A stretch of 64,000 nt of DNA from JALSNL01 sp036479585 (GCA_965224785.1 OZ245062.1:1922001-1986000); one strand, 5' to 3'. Numbered from the stretch's first letter, positions 53,198 through 62,669 are shown. The notes: generated from the sequence alone by a model not told the origin. Translations and numbers: made by a program.

Positions 53198-54691
53198 TTA
53201 TTTAGCTTCATCTAATCCATACACTAAGCCAGCAAGACGTTCATCCGAGTATGGTTTAGTAAATAAACTAACAATTATTGTAACAATAAATCCAGTAACA
53301 AAAGACCACCACGATACATAAAGAAACGGATCTTGAATTGAGAACAATGAATCTTCAAACTGATACATTAGGAAGGACGAAAGTATTCCAATAATAAATC
53401 CGGCTAAACCTCCCCACTGTGTTGTTCTTTTCCAAAGTATGCCAAGCAATAGAATTGAAAAGATAGGCCCTTGGAAGTAAGATAAAAATGTTTGGATGGC
53501 TACATATATTCCTTCAAAGGCACCACTAAGTGGAGCAGTTATCATTCCAAAAACTAATATTACAACAGTTACAATTTTACCAATCATTAAATAATGTTTA
53601 TCAGTTTCATCTTTCTTAATAAATTTTTGATAGATATCTTTAGTGAACAATGTGGCGGTTGAATTAAGCATTGAATCTATACTTGACATTAGTCCAGCAA
53701 AAAATGCTGCAAACATTAGTCCAATTAGTCCTGGTGGCAATACTTTTTTAATCATCATTGGTAACGCTTGGTCACCATCTTCTAAATCCGGAATTAAAAC
53801 AATTGCCACAAGTCCAGGAAATAAAACTAAAAGCGGGATAAACATTTTTAGAAATCCAGCAAATATCATACTGGCTTTTGCGTGCCATTCATTTTTTGCA
53901 GTTAAGCATCTTTGAACAATTGTTTGGTTACCAATCATATAAGCGTTTGCCATTACAAAGGTTAACCCAAATAAAATCCCTGTCCAAGGAAATGGTGTGT
54001 TAGTATCAGTCGGTTGTATTAACTTAAAATGATTTTGATACTCTGGACCCATTGCGTGAACTTTTGTTACAAGTCCTTCCCATCCGCCAACATAATAGAA
54101 TGAAAGAAAAACTAAGGTCAGACCTCCAACAAACATTATAATCATTTGTACAACATCGGTCATTACAACTGCTGCAATTCCTCCGTAGTAAGTATAGAGT
54201 CCAGTAACACCAGCAGTTAATAAAATAGAGAACCAAATTGGCCAACCCATTAATGTTTCAAGTAAAATACCACTTGCCCAGAATAGTACTCCCATATCAA
54301 GGGCAAAAAATATTATCCAAGTTGCAGATGCAATTGTACGAACCGTATCATTATATCTACGTCCAAGGTATTCCGGAATTGTATAAAGCTTTGCTTTCCA
54401 GAAATACGGAACAAATATAAATGCAGCAAGAAGCATTGCCGGAACTGAACCAATCCAATCAAAATTAGCTGGTGAAAGTCCGTAGCGATAGGCTTGTCCA
54501 GAGATTCCAACAAAATCTAAAGCACCTATATCCGAGACAACAATCGACATTCCAATTGCCCAGAAAGGTAAGGTTCTACCTCCAAGGAAATAATCATCAG
54601 AACTACTTACAAACTTTTTAAAGTAGTACCCTAAAAGTAAAATACCAATCAAGTAGGCAATTACTACAAAATAATCTATGCCAGTAAGCAT
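53198..54691 (-). CDS. Sodium:solute symporter (SSS/SGLT family)
   Basis: 497 residues, about 13-14 helices. DYFLGGRTLPFWAIGMSIVV in the first helices, ATWIIFFALDMGVLFWASG, TYYGGIAAVVMTDVVQMII and GLMSSIDSMLNSTATLFTKD (Na2 site, with the SSxDS motif) define the family. GGAGAAAC precedes the ATG. It imports a sugar or polyol with Na+ across the inner membrane. It is followed by two small membrane proteins, the AraB-like kinase, the aldolase and the GH38 pair, which suggests the imported sugar feeds the kinase. Confidence 0.91.
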   Translation of the reverse strand: MLTGIDYFVVIAYLIGILLLGYYFKKFVSSSDDYFLGGRTLPFWAIGMSIVVSDIGALDFVGISGQAYRYGLSPANFDWIGSVPAMLLAAFIFVPYFWKAKLYTIPEYLGRRYNDTVRTIASATWIIFFALDMGVLFWASGILLETLMGWPIWFSILLTAGVTGLYTYYGGIAAVVMTDVVQMIIMFVGGLTLVFLSFYYVGGWEGLVTKVHAMGPEYQNHFKLIQPTDTNTPFPWTGILFGLTFVMANAYMIGNQTIVQRCLTAKNEWHAKASMIFAGFLKMFIPLLVLFPGLVAIVLIPDLEDGDQALPMMIKKVLPPGLIGLMFAAFFAGLMSSIDSMLNSTATLFTKDIYQKFIKKDETDKHYLMIGKIVTVVILVFGMITAPLSGAFEGIYVAIQTFLSYFQGPIFSILLLGILWKRTTQWGGLAGFIIGILSSFLMYQFEDSLFSIQDPFLYVSWWSFVTGFIVTIIVSLFTKPYSDERLAGLVYGLDEAK

Positions 54692-54768
54692 ATAGTTTCT
54701 CCAGTATTATAAAATTATTAAACCATTTGAAAAACTTCTCATTCCAAATATGTTTTTATTTTTTATCT

Positions 54769-54784
54769 CATTTCGAAATGACAA
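54769..54784. repeat. Short palindrome with ATGACAA end, possible repeat fragment
   Basis: CATTTCGAAATG is a perfect 12-base palindrome followed by ACAA, sharing the ATGACAA terminus of the inverted-repeat elements nearby. It lies in the 116-base gap between a symporter gene and the next upstream gene. Could be a chance palindrome. Confidence 0.3.
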
Positions 54785-54807
54785 CTTCTTACTTTTCTAT
54801 TATAATA

Positions 54808-55908
54808 TTAACTATTTAGTTTTTGATATATAGCCAATAGAAAATCTCTATTGTCAGCAGACAAATATTTCATTGTTCCACCCATTCTGCTGAATGTTTT
54901 TAGATAGCGTAAATAATAAGCTGGGTCAGTTTCTGGTGGTTCGCCATCTGCCCAATCCCAACTGCTTTTTGCAAGATCAACAATAAGCATATAATGGTTA
55001 TCGATATGTTCCCCATTTTGGATTTTAATATTCTGTGCCATTGATAATGATTTTTCAAAAATCATTGGGGACATTACTGCAGAGCCAACAGACATATATA
55101 CACCTTGGTCTAAATCATTTACAGCATTTGCATAGGTTAGAAAATCTCTTAATGCTGTTCTTCCTATTGCTGCACCGTGGTTTAGCGGATGTGTATAAAT
55201 AATATCGTGTCCAATCATTGGATGACCAGTAAATGGAATTCCTAGTCTATAAGCTGCTGCCTGCACACAATATTTTTTAAATGGGAAAGCAATTTTCATC
55301 CAGCCAGAAGGTATGTTAAACTTTTTCATAATGCCTAATAAATCTGTTGCAGCAGAAGCCTTCTCAATATCTTTTGAGTAATTTTTGATAACTTCATCAA
55401 TTTCAGTTTCTGTTGGAATTTGAAGTCCTTCATTTTCAATCATACTTCCAACTGATTCTCCATAGCCTTTACCTTCGTAAGCACCAACAACAATAGAGAG
55501 ATTTAAATATTTACCAGTCTCTTCCCAAATACCAAACTCGCCTTTATCAACATTTGCTTTTACATCTTCGCTGCTTAATCCTTGGAAAGCAAATTCCCAA
55601 TCGTGAATAATACCAGCGCCATTTGTTGCAAGATGTGTAAGCCACCCTTCTTCCATTAGTTTAATTAATGTTGGAGCCATTCCATTTTTTATTGTATGTG
55701 CTCCCATCGTTAGCATTACTGGGGCTTTTTTCTCTCGTGCTTCTTTTATTCTTTTTACAGTATCAGCAACAATTGCAGCAAACTCTTCCGAATCATTATT
55801 TGGTTTTTGAGTTATTGGAATGTTATCTTTTTCAATTATAACTTTATTGGGACGTTCAGATAATGGTTTAACAAATAATTTAGTTCTATCAAATTGTGAA
55901 AATGGCAT
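54808..55908 (-). CDS. Conserved protein of unknown family, possibly deoxyhypusine synthase-like fold
   Basis: 366 residues, no signal peptide or membrane segments. Key segments: PVMLTMGAHTIKNGMAPTLI, WLTHLATNGAGIIHDWEFA, VGAYEGKGYGESVGSMIENE, GIPFTGHPMIGHDIIYTHP and VGSAVMSPMIFEKSLSMAQ. The pattern of a Gly-rich strand, then TNGAG, then a later GSAVMSP resembles the NAD-binding Rossmann-like fold of deoxyhypusine synthases, but the resemblance is weak. It heads an operon with an SSS symporter and the AraB-like kinase and has an operator-like motif 71 bases upstream of its start. I infer a dedicated step in the same sugar pathway; the reaction is unknown. Confidence 0.7.
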   Translation of the reverse strand: MPFSQFDRTKLFVKPLSERPNKVIIEKDNIPITQKPNNDSEEFAAIVADTVKRIKEAREKKAPVMLTMGAHTIKNGMAPTLIKLMEEGWLTHLATNGAGIIHDWEFAFQGLSSEDVKANVDKGEFGIWEETGKYLNLSIVVGAYEGKGYGESVGSMIENEGLQIPTETEIDEVIKNYSKDIEKASAATDLLGIMKKFNIPSGWMKIAFPFKKYCVQAAAYRLGIPFTGHPMIGHDIIYTHPLNHGAAIGRTALRDFLTYANAVNDLDQGVYMSVGSAVMSPMIFEKSLSMAQNIKIQNGEHIDNHYMLIVDLAKSSWDWADGEPPETDPAYYLRYLKTFSRMGGTMKYLSADNRDFLLAIYQKLNS

Positions 55909-55978
55909 ATTTAATTCCTATTTTATTTTGATGTTCAAATACCAAAGTATCTAAAAACGAATTTGCAATCAACTTAAA

Positions 55979-55988
55979 CAATCGTTTG
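55979..55988 (-). promoter_or_regulatory. Operator-like decamer CAATCGTTTG upstream of 54808-55908
   Basis: CAATCGTTTG is symmetric around a central CG (CAA-CG-TTG), the arrangement of LacI-family operators. It lies 71 bases before the start of the 54808-55908 gene. The identical decamer lies before 58410-59702. No regulator gene is in the window. Confidence 0.5.
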
Positions 55989-56054
55989 CCTAATTTATAA
56001 TTACTATTATTTATAAGCAATGAAATTTATGCTAAATAATAATAATTTTAGGAA

Positions 56055-57632
56055 TCAATCATCAATGGGTTTTCCATCTTGTGTCCAAATAGTTAAGTTG
56101 GTCAAATCCTTTTTATCCTTGCTCTTAAATATTAAAGTTGCAGCTAAAAATGCCACGGCAAATAAAATGATATGTCCAATCATTCCCGTATAATATAAAT
56201 CAAATGGAGCACTAAGTGAATCTGGCAAAATTCCTTGTTTGGAAAGAACTGTCCAAACAGAGAAACAAAATGTAACTATAATTCCTAACCAAACTGATTT
56301 TGAGTTTGTCCTTGTTGTAACAAAGCCCAACATATACATACCAAACAAACCGCCCATTACTACCGAGCCAAGTATAGTTCCGGCATCTTGAATTGTTTTT
56401 GTATCTGAATAAAGTAAAACTATTGAACCAAGAATCATAAAGACAGATGCAACTGCTGCCGCTATCCAAGCTACATGTAAATAGTGTTTGTCATCCTTAT
56501 CTTTTACAAAATGTCTTCTGTAAAGATCATTTACAACAACAGTTGAAATTGCATTAATACTTGAATCTAACGAAGACATAGCGGCGGCAAGTGCTGCTGA
56601 GATAACAATGCCCGCAACTCCCGGAGGCATATAGTTTAGAATAAAGAATGGCATAATATGTTCAGCTTTTTTTGTACCGTCTAACATAGCCATAGTTTCC
56701 GGAGTTTGGTTTACTTGGAAGAATGCATAAAGTGCTGTACCAAGAAACATATAGAATGCCCAAATAGGAATGTTCAATGTACCAATTGTGTATAAACCTT
56801 TTCTCGCTTCCTTCATACTTCTTGCAGCGGCATATCTTTGTATTACGTTTTGATTTGTTCCATACTCTTGGAGCCAAACTGTAAGCCCAACAAAAAGCAT
56901 CATCAGTCCAGTCTTATCTGATAGCGAAAATCCCCAGGTAACTGGATTTAATTGACCGTTGGTTAATTCGGCAATTGCAAATTTATTATTGGCATTTGCA
57001 ATTTCCATAATCTGTGCAAAACCACCTGGCATTGCTGAAACTATAATTACTAAAATTACAGCTCCGCCAAGAACTAAAATAATTGTTTGAAGAACATCTG
57101 TCCAAATAACAGCATCAATTCCTCCAACAATTGTATAGATCGCAACAAGTACACCAGCAAGTAACACACTTGTTATTGTATCAAAACCAGTTATCTCGTG
57201 CATTAAAATTGATACTAAAAATAAAATTAAAGATAGTCTAATTAGCTGGCTTATAATAAATGCAACAGCACCATAAACTCTAATTGATGGACTGAATCTA
57301 TCTTCCAAATATTCATAAGCTGAAATTATTTTTGTTCTTCTAAAAAATGGTAGAAAGAAATAGGCTGCCAACAGAACAGCAATAGGCAAAGTATAGTTAG
57401 GGAGGAATCTTAGCCAAGCTGTTTTGAAAGCATCAGCTGGAAAGGCAAGAAATGTTACCGAACTGATTGAGGTCCCAATCATACTAAGTCCTATTACCCA
57501 ACCGGAGTAAGATCTCCCTCCAACAAAGTATTCTTCAGTAGTAGTATTTTTTCTTGAGAAATAAATTCCCATAGCAACGAGTGCCAACATATATAAGACT
57601 AGTGTTGTAATATCTAACCAATGCAGATTCAT
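56055..57632 (-). CDS. Sodium:solute symporter (SSS family)
   Basis: 525 residues, about 13-14 helices. EEYFVGGRSYSGWVIGLSMIG, YTIVGGIDAVIWTDVLQTIIL, YGTNQNVIQRYAAARSMKEA and AAAMSSLDSSINAISTVVVND (Na2 site with SSxDS) define the SSS family; FLAFPADAF in the first third resembles the sialic acid/sugar branch. It should import a sugar or sugar acid with Na+. It follows the MBL-fold hydrolase gene after 36 bases and has no small membrane partner, unlike the other two symporters in the window. Confidence 0.91.
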   Translation of the reverse strand: MNLHWLDITTLVLYMLALVAMGIYFSRKNTTTEEYFVGGRSYSGWVIGLSMIGTSISSVTFLAFPADAFKTAWLRFLPNYTLPIAVLLAAYFFLPFFRRTKIISAYEYLEDRFSPSIRVYGAVAFIISQLIRLSLILFLVSILMHEITGFDTITSVLLAGVLVAIYTIVGGIDAVIWTDVLQTIILVLGGAVILVIIVSAMPGGFAQIMEIANANNKFAIAELTNGQLNPVTWGFSLSDKTGLMMLFVGLTVWLQEYGTNQNVIQRYAAARSMKEARKGLYTIGTLNIPIWAFYMFLGTALYAFFQVNQTPETMAMLDGTKKAEHIMPFFILNYMPPGVAGIVISAALAAAMSSLDSSINAISTVVVNDLYRRHFVKDKDDKHYLHVAWIAAAVASVFMILGSIVLLYSDTKTIQDAGTILGSVVMGGLFGMYMLGFVTTRTNSKSVWLGIIVTFCFSVWTVLSKQGILPDSLSAPFDLYYTGMIGHIILFAVAFLAATLIFKSKDKKDLTNLTIWTQDGKPIDD

Positions 57633-57668
57633 TCTATTTCTCCTATTTTAGGATTTTCAATAATAATT

Positions 57669-58382
57669 TTATCGCCACTCAATTAGAGCAATATTTAAAG
57701 CTTCTTCCACTCTTCTTCTTGGTTTGTGAAAATAAATTAAACCATGACCGGGAAGCATCATATCAGTATCTATTTTTGAAAACTTCTTTAGTGATTCTAA
57801 ATACTTTTCTTTGTTGAAGTCTATGGAACCATCCCACCCAAAATAACCAGCAAGCAAAGTTCCAATAACATCGCCGCTTACAACTATTTTTTTTTTTTCA
57901 TAATTAAAGAAATAAGCTGTACAGCCCATACTATGACCTGGAAAATTCACAGCTTCAAACTCAAGACCAAGTACTTCAAATTTTTCACCATCTTTAATTA
58001 TTCTATCAACTTCAAATGGAACAAAATTTTTATGATAAAGATAAGGACAAGTCCTATCATCACCTTTTGAAACTGCATCAGCTGTTTCACTAATTGAAAT
58101 AAATTTCACGCCTCGCTCTTTAAGAATATGTCCGCCTCCGGTATGATCGAAATGAGCATGTGTTAAAATGCAATACTTAATATCATTTGGATTTAGATTC
58201 CAATATTTCATGTTGTCAAATATTTGTTCCATCGTATCGCCACAACCAGCGTCAAACATTATCAACCCTTCACCTCGCTTTATGATGTACGTATTGCCAT
58301 CGTTATATCCAGCATCTTTACCATCAAAAGTAATTCCGTTAAGGTCGCCTCCAACTTGAAAAAGATTTTTGAGTATTTGCAT
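57669..58382 (-). CDS. Metallo-beta-lactamase-fold hydrolase
   Basis: 237 residues. ILTHAHFDHTGGG is the HxHxDH motif for the two metals; FPGHSMGCTAYFF, VVSGDVIGTLL and LPGHGLIYFHKP supply the remaining His/Asp ligands. There is no signal peptide, so it works in the cytoplasm. Such enzymes open lactones or hydrolyse thioesters and phosphodiesters. Between a polytopic membrane protein gene and an SSS symporter gene, a sugar lactonase role is possible but unproven. Confidence 0.88.
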   Translation of the reverse strand: MQILKNLFQVGGDLNGITFDGKDAGYNDGNTYIIKRGEGLIMFDAGCGDTMEQIFDNMKYWNLNPNDIKYCILTHAHFDHTGGGHILKERGVKFISISETADAVSKGDDRTCPYLYHKNFVPFEVDRIIKDGEKFEVLGLEFEAVNFPGHSMGCTAYFFNYEKKKIVVSGDVIGTLLAGYFGWDGSIDFNKEKYLESLKKFSKIDTDMMLPGHGLIYFHKPRRRVEEALNIALIEWR

Positions 58383-58409
58383 TGTTCTTTATGTTAAATA
58401 ATTATTATT

Positions 58410-59702
58410 TTATTTAAATCTTAATTGAGAACCAGAAAGCTCTCCATGAATATTGATAGATATAAAAGCTATTATAATTAGACTAAGCAATAATACAGAT
58501 AAAACTAATTTCCAATTCTTCATAATCTCAGTTGTTTTAATATTAGTAACAAATTTTATTTTCTCTCCTTTATTAGTATAGTTAAGAATAAAAATCATTA
58601 CAAGCAGTGGAAGATACAAAGTATTAGAGTTTCCAAGTCCAAAACCATGATACATCAATCCGTTAATCACTATTAAGAATAATATATAATAAAGGGAATT
58701 TGCAACAAATAAAGTTGTGACAAAATTTTGTTTTTCACTATTTTTATTAAACCTCTTCCAAATATCAATTGATAAAATAGAAAAAGCAATCATTATCACC
58801 CAACCAATTCCAATTTGTAAATTGACAAAATCTGCTGAACTAAAATAGTTCTGAAATTCAGAAAGTTTTAAGAAATTTTCTGTTGTAAATGATTGATTAA
58901 AATTTACAATGGGAACTACTATGAATAGGAAAATAAGTCCAAAGTAATTACTTTTTTTTGAGAAACTAACTTCCTCTTCCCACTTGGAAGTATAAACTGC
59001 ATAAGCCATTCCAAGCCCGCCCAAAAGACCTAGGATGAACTCCATTACATTCCACCAATTGTAATCAACACCACTTGCAGAACCTAAAAATTGAATGAAA
59101 TTTCCGAAAGCAAATCCAAACCCAGCTCCAAGTGCTGAAAATATTGCAATTCTAAATGATTTGTGATAACCTTCGTTCCACATATACCAAGCTAATGCTA
59201 TACAAGCACCAAAAGCTGCAGCCCAAAGTTCAGAGCGTGGTGGAGTCATAAACCATTCTAATTGATATATTAAAAATCCCCATGATAACACCCCCCCGGC
59301 AACCATGTACGAAATAATATTTAACCAGTTAGGTCTTTTCCTTTCTGTTGATTCTAAACCAAGACCTAAAAAACCTCCACCAATAAAACCGTATATTCCT
59401 CCTATAACAACTAACATTGCATAACCATAAAGAACATTTACAAAATCAGTTCCTCTGCAATAACCAATCACAATTCCGTAACTACTCATTCCACCAACAG
59501 CCCAACCAATTGCACCAAGTGCTGCCAACACGGGAGCATTTCTAAACCAGTTCTTATTTCCGGAAGCAACAACTAATGCAAACGCTCCCATTGCTCCAGC
59601 CCAAGATGCTCCCCACTCGTGACCAAAGCTTCCTCTAATTGCCCAACCCAAGCCTAAAGTTAAAGCTACAATTATAAGTGAAGTTTTATTAACTGTTTTC
59701 AT
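58410..59702 (-). CDS. Polytopic membrane protein of unknown function
   Basis: About 430 residues from ATG 59702; an earlier in-frame ATG (59762) would add a 20-residue tail that does not look like a signal. About 10-12 hydrophobic segments, beginning LGLGWAIRGSFGHEWGASWAG, with GAIGWAVGGMSSYG and GGGFLGLGLESTERKRPNW. I have seen this GLGWAIRGSFGHExGA start in uncharacterised proteins of Planctomycetes and Bacteroidota near sugar genes; no transport function has been shown to my knowledge. It is first in the operon with the MBL hydrolase and symporter genes and has operator-like motifs upstream. Confidence 0.75.
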   Translation of the reverse strand: MKTVNKTSLIIVALTLGLGWAIRGSFGHEWGASWAGAMGAFALVVASGNKNWFRNAPVLAALGAIGWAVGGMSSYGIVIGYCRGTDFVNVLYGYAMLVVIGGIYGFIGGGFLGLGLESTERKRPNWLNIISYMVAGGVLSWGFLIYQLEWFMTPPRSELWAAAFGACIALAWYMWNEGYHKSFRIAIFSALGAGFGFAFGNFIQFLGSASGVDYNWWNVMEFILGLLGGLGMAYAVYTSKWEEEVSFSKKSNYFGLIFLFIVVPIVNFNQSFTTENFLKLSEFQNYFSSADFVNLQIGIGWVIMIAFSILSIDIWKRFNKNSEKQNFVTTLFVANSLYYILFLIVINGLMYHGFGLGNSNTLYLPLLVMIFILNYTNKGEKIKFVTNIKTTEIMKNWKLVLSVLLLSLIIIAFISINIHGELSGSQLRFK

Positions 59703-59769
59703 TTTAATTATTTTATAATAATAATTAGATTTAGTACTATTGAGAAAGAAATGACTAAACAAATTTATG

Positions 59770-59779
59770 CAATCGTTTG
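59770..59779 (-). promoter_or_regulatory. Operator-like decamer CAATCGTTTG upstream of 58410-59702
   Basis: Exact match to the decamer at 55979-55988, also on the upstream side of a minus-strand sugar operon and 68 bases before the preferred start. Central CG with CAA/TTG arms fits a LacI-family site. Confidence 0.5.
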
Positions 59780-59787
59780 TCCAAATT

Positions 59788-59812
59788 CAAATAATAATTT
59801 TACAATTGTGTA
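59788..59812 (-). promoter_or_regulatory. 25-base element shared with 33937-33961
   Basis: The core CAAATAATAATTTTACAATT here and CAAATAACAATTTTAGAATT at 33937 differ at two positions. Both lie 75-110 bases upstream of a minus-strand start, near a CAATCGTTTG-like site. Probably a promoter or binding element. Confidence 0.4.
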
Positions 59813-59923
59813 TTGACTTGGCAAAAATGAAAAATCATCTGTAATTAGCAGATGAGTTTATTGATAATGAATAATATTTTTACAATTAGAAACTCTTGAA
59901 AAATAATAATAAGTTTAACCTTT

Positions 59924-60013
59924 GTCGCACTGAGTACTTCGATAAACTCAGCATAAACTCCATCTAAGTGTAAAAGCGGATCAATTTACTGGTTCTACTC
60001 CGCTCACTATGAC
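59924..60013. repeat. Dispersed intergenic repeat (TTCGACAAGCTCAG type, diverged)
   Basis: GTCGCACTGAGTACTTCG at the left, with CTGAGT (59930-59935) pairing to ACTCAG (59946-59951), and CTCCGCTCACTATGAC at the right (59998-60013). These are diverged relatives of the widespread CACTGAGCTTGTCGAAGTG and GTCATTGAGCGGAGTCG intergenic repeats. Non-coding. Confidence 0.5.
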
Positions 60014-60045
60014 TATGCTTCTAATTTTTCAGAAGTTTCAACTAA

Positions 60046-61065
60046 TTACTTTGTAGTTCTACTATTAAATCTATTCATAATGTCTGTCCAAGTAGTAAAA
60101 ATAATTTCTTCATCTTCAAAATATTTTTCCACTATTGGATCAGAAAACATCTCAGCTTCCCAAACTCTTTGTTGCCAAGAGCCAGTTATAGTTTTTAGAT
60201 TTTCGGTTTCAACAGAAGGGTGAAAAATTATTTCTGTTAGTCCAGCCGGAAATTGTTTAACTAACTCAAAAAAGTTTTGTCTTTTTTTCTCGTAAGTTTC
60301 TCCTTTGGGTACACTAGAAAAGAAATCTAATTTTGGAAGTGAATAATTTTTCATCAAATTAATAACTTCATCATCAATTGGATAACCAGCATTTCTAAAA
60401 TGTTCAGCAACTTTTTCATTTGAAAGATCAATTGCATTTGCCGGAATATTATATTCTTCAGCAACCTTTAGAAATACTTTAACATATTCAGAAGTTCCGT
60501 AAAGAGTCCCCATATGTGTATCAATATGGCTTGGTTTCATTCCCAAAGAAATTGCTTTGTCAATTTGAGCTCTAATTTCTTTTTCAACTTCTGCAGCACT
60601 AGCATGGGTAACAACTTCCCTTACACTACGCCAAAGTTTTCCATCAGTATCTAACAATCCTGGAACTTCATTTGGGTTTGCAACACTTCCCCATCTATAA
60701 GTTTTCCATTCACTTGTTAGTGTTAAATGTAAGCCTACATCTTTATTCGGATTTTTAACAGCCCAGTTAATTGCTGCAGTAGAATTTGGGCAAGGAACCA
60801 TAATAGCTGCACTTTGTATTTCATTATTTTCAAGGTAACTAAAAACAGAACTATTAGCTTCTTCGCACATTCCAATATCATCTGCATGAAGAATTAAAAC
60901 TTTTTTATCTTTTGGGAAGCCAAGCTTCTCAGCCCAATTAGGTTTTCCTAATTTTTCTACAACGATTGGTTTGTCTTGGGAACAGGCCATAATAAGAATA
61001 AGAGTTAAAATTATTGGTAAATATCTATGTTTAATTTTTGCAATTTTTTTCACAATTGTCTCCAT
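60046..61065 (-). CDS. YdjC/ChbG-type carbohydrate deacetylase lipoprotein
   Basis: 339 residues; lipoprotein signal ending LILIMAC (Cys28). YdjC-fold motifs: VLILHADDIGMCEEAN (Asp-Asp metal pair), DVGLHLTLTSEW (His), KPSHIDTHMGTLYG (His pair) and LTEIIFHPSV (His). This is the (beta/alpha) barrel of ChbG, which removes acetyl groups from chito-oligosaccharides. Most ChbG proteins are cytoplasmic; the lipoprotein signal here places it outside the cytoplasm, so an exported N-acetyl-sugar deacetylase acting on a glycan is likely. It follows the Gfo/Idh/MocA gene after 23 bases, in the same run as the DoxX and DUF1080 genes. Confidence 0.83.
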   Translation of the reverse strand: METIVKKIAKIKHRYLPIILTLILIMACSQDKPIVVEKLGKPNWAEKLGFPKDKKVLILHADDIGMCEEANSSVFSYLENNEIQSAAIMVPCPNSTAAINWAVKNPNKDVGLHLTLTSEWKTYRWGSVANPNEVPGLLDTDGKLWRSVREVVTHASAAEVEKEIRAQIDKAISLGMKPSHIDTHMGTLYGTSEYVKVFLKVAEEYNIPANAIDLSNEKVAEHFRNAGYPIDDEVINLMKNYSLPKLDFFSSVPKGETYEKKRQNFFELVKQFPAGLTEIIFHPSVETENLKTITGSWQQRVWEAEMFSDPIVEKYFEDEEIIFTTWTDIMNRFNSRTTK

Positions 61066-61088
61066 TCAATAGTTTCTATTTTCTATGA

Positions 61089-62669
61089 TTAAATAATCCT
61101 TCGCTTTACAGAATCCCATTCAACTTTTCTATTCTCAACATAAGACTTATGCACCATCAAAACAGCAACGGTATTATCAAAAGCTTTTTCAATATCGCAA
61201 CCGGTTGTGCCACCATCTCTAATAACATCAATCCATTCTTTAATATGAAGATGGGTTACATCCATACTTTTACCATTTACACTTGTATCTATTAAGCCGC
61301 GTTCCGCATAGTACTTTTCTGTTGGCGAAGAGATTGCATCTAAATCTATTTTTGTTTTAGGATATGTATAAAAAGGTTTTGAAGTACCCATCAAACCATT
61401 TTTAATTTTGTTTCTGTACTTAAGAGAATTATTATCAGCAATTAATTTTAAGCCTCCACTAAATTCCATACTTGCATCTGAACCCATAAAAACTCTTCCA
61501 CGTGAACGACTACTTGCAAGCGATGCACTATAATTCATAGTAAATTTTCTATCAGGGAATTGCAATACGGATTGAAACGTATCAGGCATATCACGTTCTT
61601 CTTTATGGAAATAAATTCCTCCAGAGGATGTTACAGTTTTAGGAATTCCAAAACCCATAATTTGATTTACAGCATCAACTTCGTGAGAGAACAATTGTCC
61701 GGCAAGCCCCGTATCATAAGCAAACCATCTTGCCCAACCATAGAAACGTTCAATGCTGAAAGGTACTTTGGGTGTATTGCCAAGCCATTGTTTCCAATCA
61801 ATATTATTAAGTGAGCCTGGTTTAGGATTTCCAAGTGCATCTAGATGTCTTATCCAAGCTCCCCATTTTGTATTTCTATTTGTTGTGGTTTCAATAAGTG
61901 TAACTTTTCCAAGAATATTTTTATCAACAATTTCTTGTGCTTTATTAACTGTAGCATTTTTACTATTTTGATGACCAAGTTGAAAAACTACTCCACTTTT
62001 TTTTACAGCAGAATAAACTTTGTGTAATTCATCTTCCGTTAAAGTCATAGCTTTTTCACAATAGACATGCTTGCCAGCATTTACTGCATCAATAGTCATT
62101 TGTGCATGATGGAAATCTGGAGTAGTAATAATCACAGCATCAATTTTTGGATTTGCTAATAAATCTTGATACGTTCTATAACGCTTTACCCCTTTAATAT
62201 CAGCCGCTTCGCCATTTGGTTGAATACCTTTGGAAGCTAATTCCACACCTGCTTCAGCTCTTAAATCAAACACATCACAAATACCAATAACTTCAACATT
62301 TAGAATATCTTGGTTTAAAAATGTTCCCAAATTTCGTTTTGCTCTTTGATTATTTTGTGTAAGTTTTTTGTAATTATCTGGGGAAATGAGACCTAACGCT
62401 TTAAATAATTGAGTGCCTCTTGCACCAACTCCAATAATACCAAGCCTAACAACGTCTTTTGATTTATTTTTATTACCAGTTAAAATTGCTGGGGCATCCT
62501 TGCTAAGACCTAAATCTAACTGAACAACTTTATTCTTAATTTTATCTTTTGTTTTATTCTTCCAATAATCAAAAGCAAAAGCTCCAAGTAGCGGTACTGT
62601 AGAGAAACCTTTAATAATATCTCTTCTTGAAATTTTATTTTTATTTTCCTTTGGTTCTTTATCAGCCAT
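61089..62669 (-). CDS. Tat-exported Gfo/Idh/MocA oxidoreductase
   Basis: 526 residues, longer than usual. NKISRRDIIKGFSTVPLLGAF is a twin-arginine signal (Arg15-Arg16). Rossmann motif LGIIGVGARGTQLFKALG; an insertion (residues about 95-130) precedes IGICDVFDLRAE; HVYCEKAMTLTEDE keeps Glu-Lys but has Ala for the usual Pro. AYDTGLAGQLFSHEVDAVNQ holds the conserved His/Asp. Exported sugar oxidation is likely. The ATG overlaps the stop of the DoxX-type gene by eight bases, which ties the two together. Substrate unknown. Confidence 0.88.
   Translation of the reverse strand: MADKEPKENKNKISRRDIIKGFSTVPLLGAFAFDYWKNKTKDKIKNKVVQLDLGLSKDAPAILTGNKNKSKDVVRLGIIGVGARGTQLFKALGLISPDNYKKLTQNNQRAKRNLGTFLNQDILNVEVIGICDVFDLRAEAGVELASKGIQPNGEAADIKGVKRYRTYQDLLANPKIDAVIITTPDFHHAQMTIDAVNAGKHVYCEKAMTLTEDELHKVYSAVKKSGVVFQLGHQNSKNATVNKAQEIVDKNILGKVTLIETTTNRNTKWGAWIRHLDALGNPKPGSLNNIDWKQWLGNTPKVPFSIERFYGWARWFAYDTGLAGQLFSHEVDAVNQIMGFGIPKTVTSSGGIYFHKEERDMPDTFQSVLQFPDRKFTMNYSASLASSRSRGRVFMGSDASMEFSGGLKLIADNNSLKYRNKIKNGLMGTSKPFYTYPKTKIDLDAISSPTEKYYAERGLIDTSVNGKSMDVTHLHIKEWIDVIRDGGTTGCDIEKAFDNTVAVLMVHKSYVENRKVEWDSVKRRII

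Larger units (their letters stand above)
59703..60045. other. Intergenic region with promoter elements and a dispersed repeat
   Basis: 343 bases without a gene. From left to right on the plus strand: the operator-like decamer (59770-59779), the shared 25-base element (59788-59812), and a dispersed repeat (59924-60013). The rest shows nothing I can name. Confidence 0.6.
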
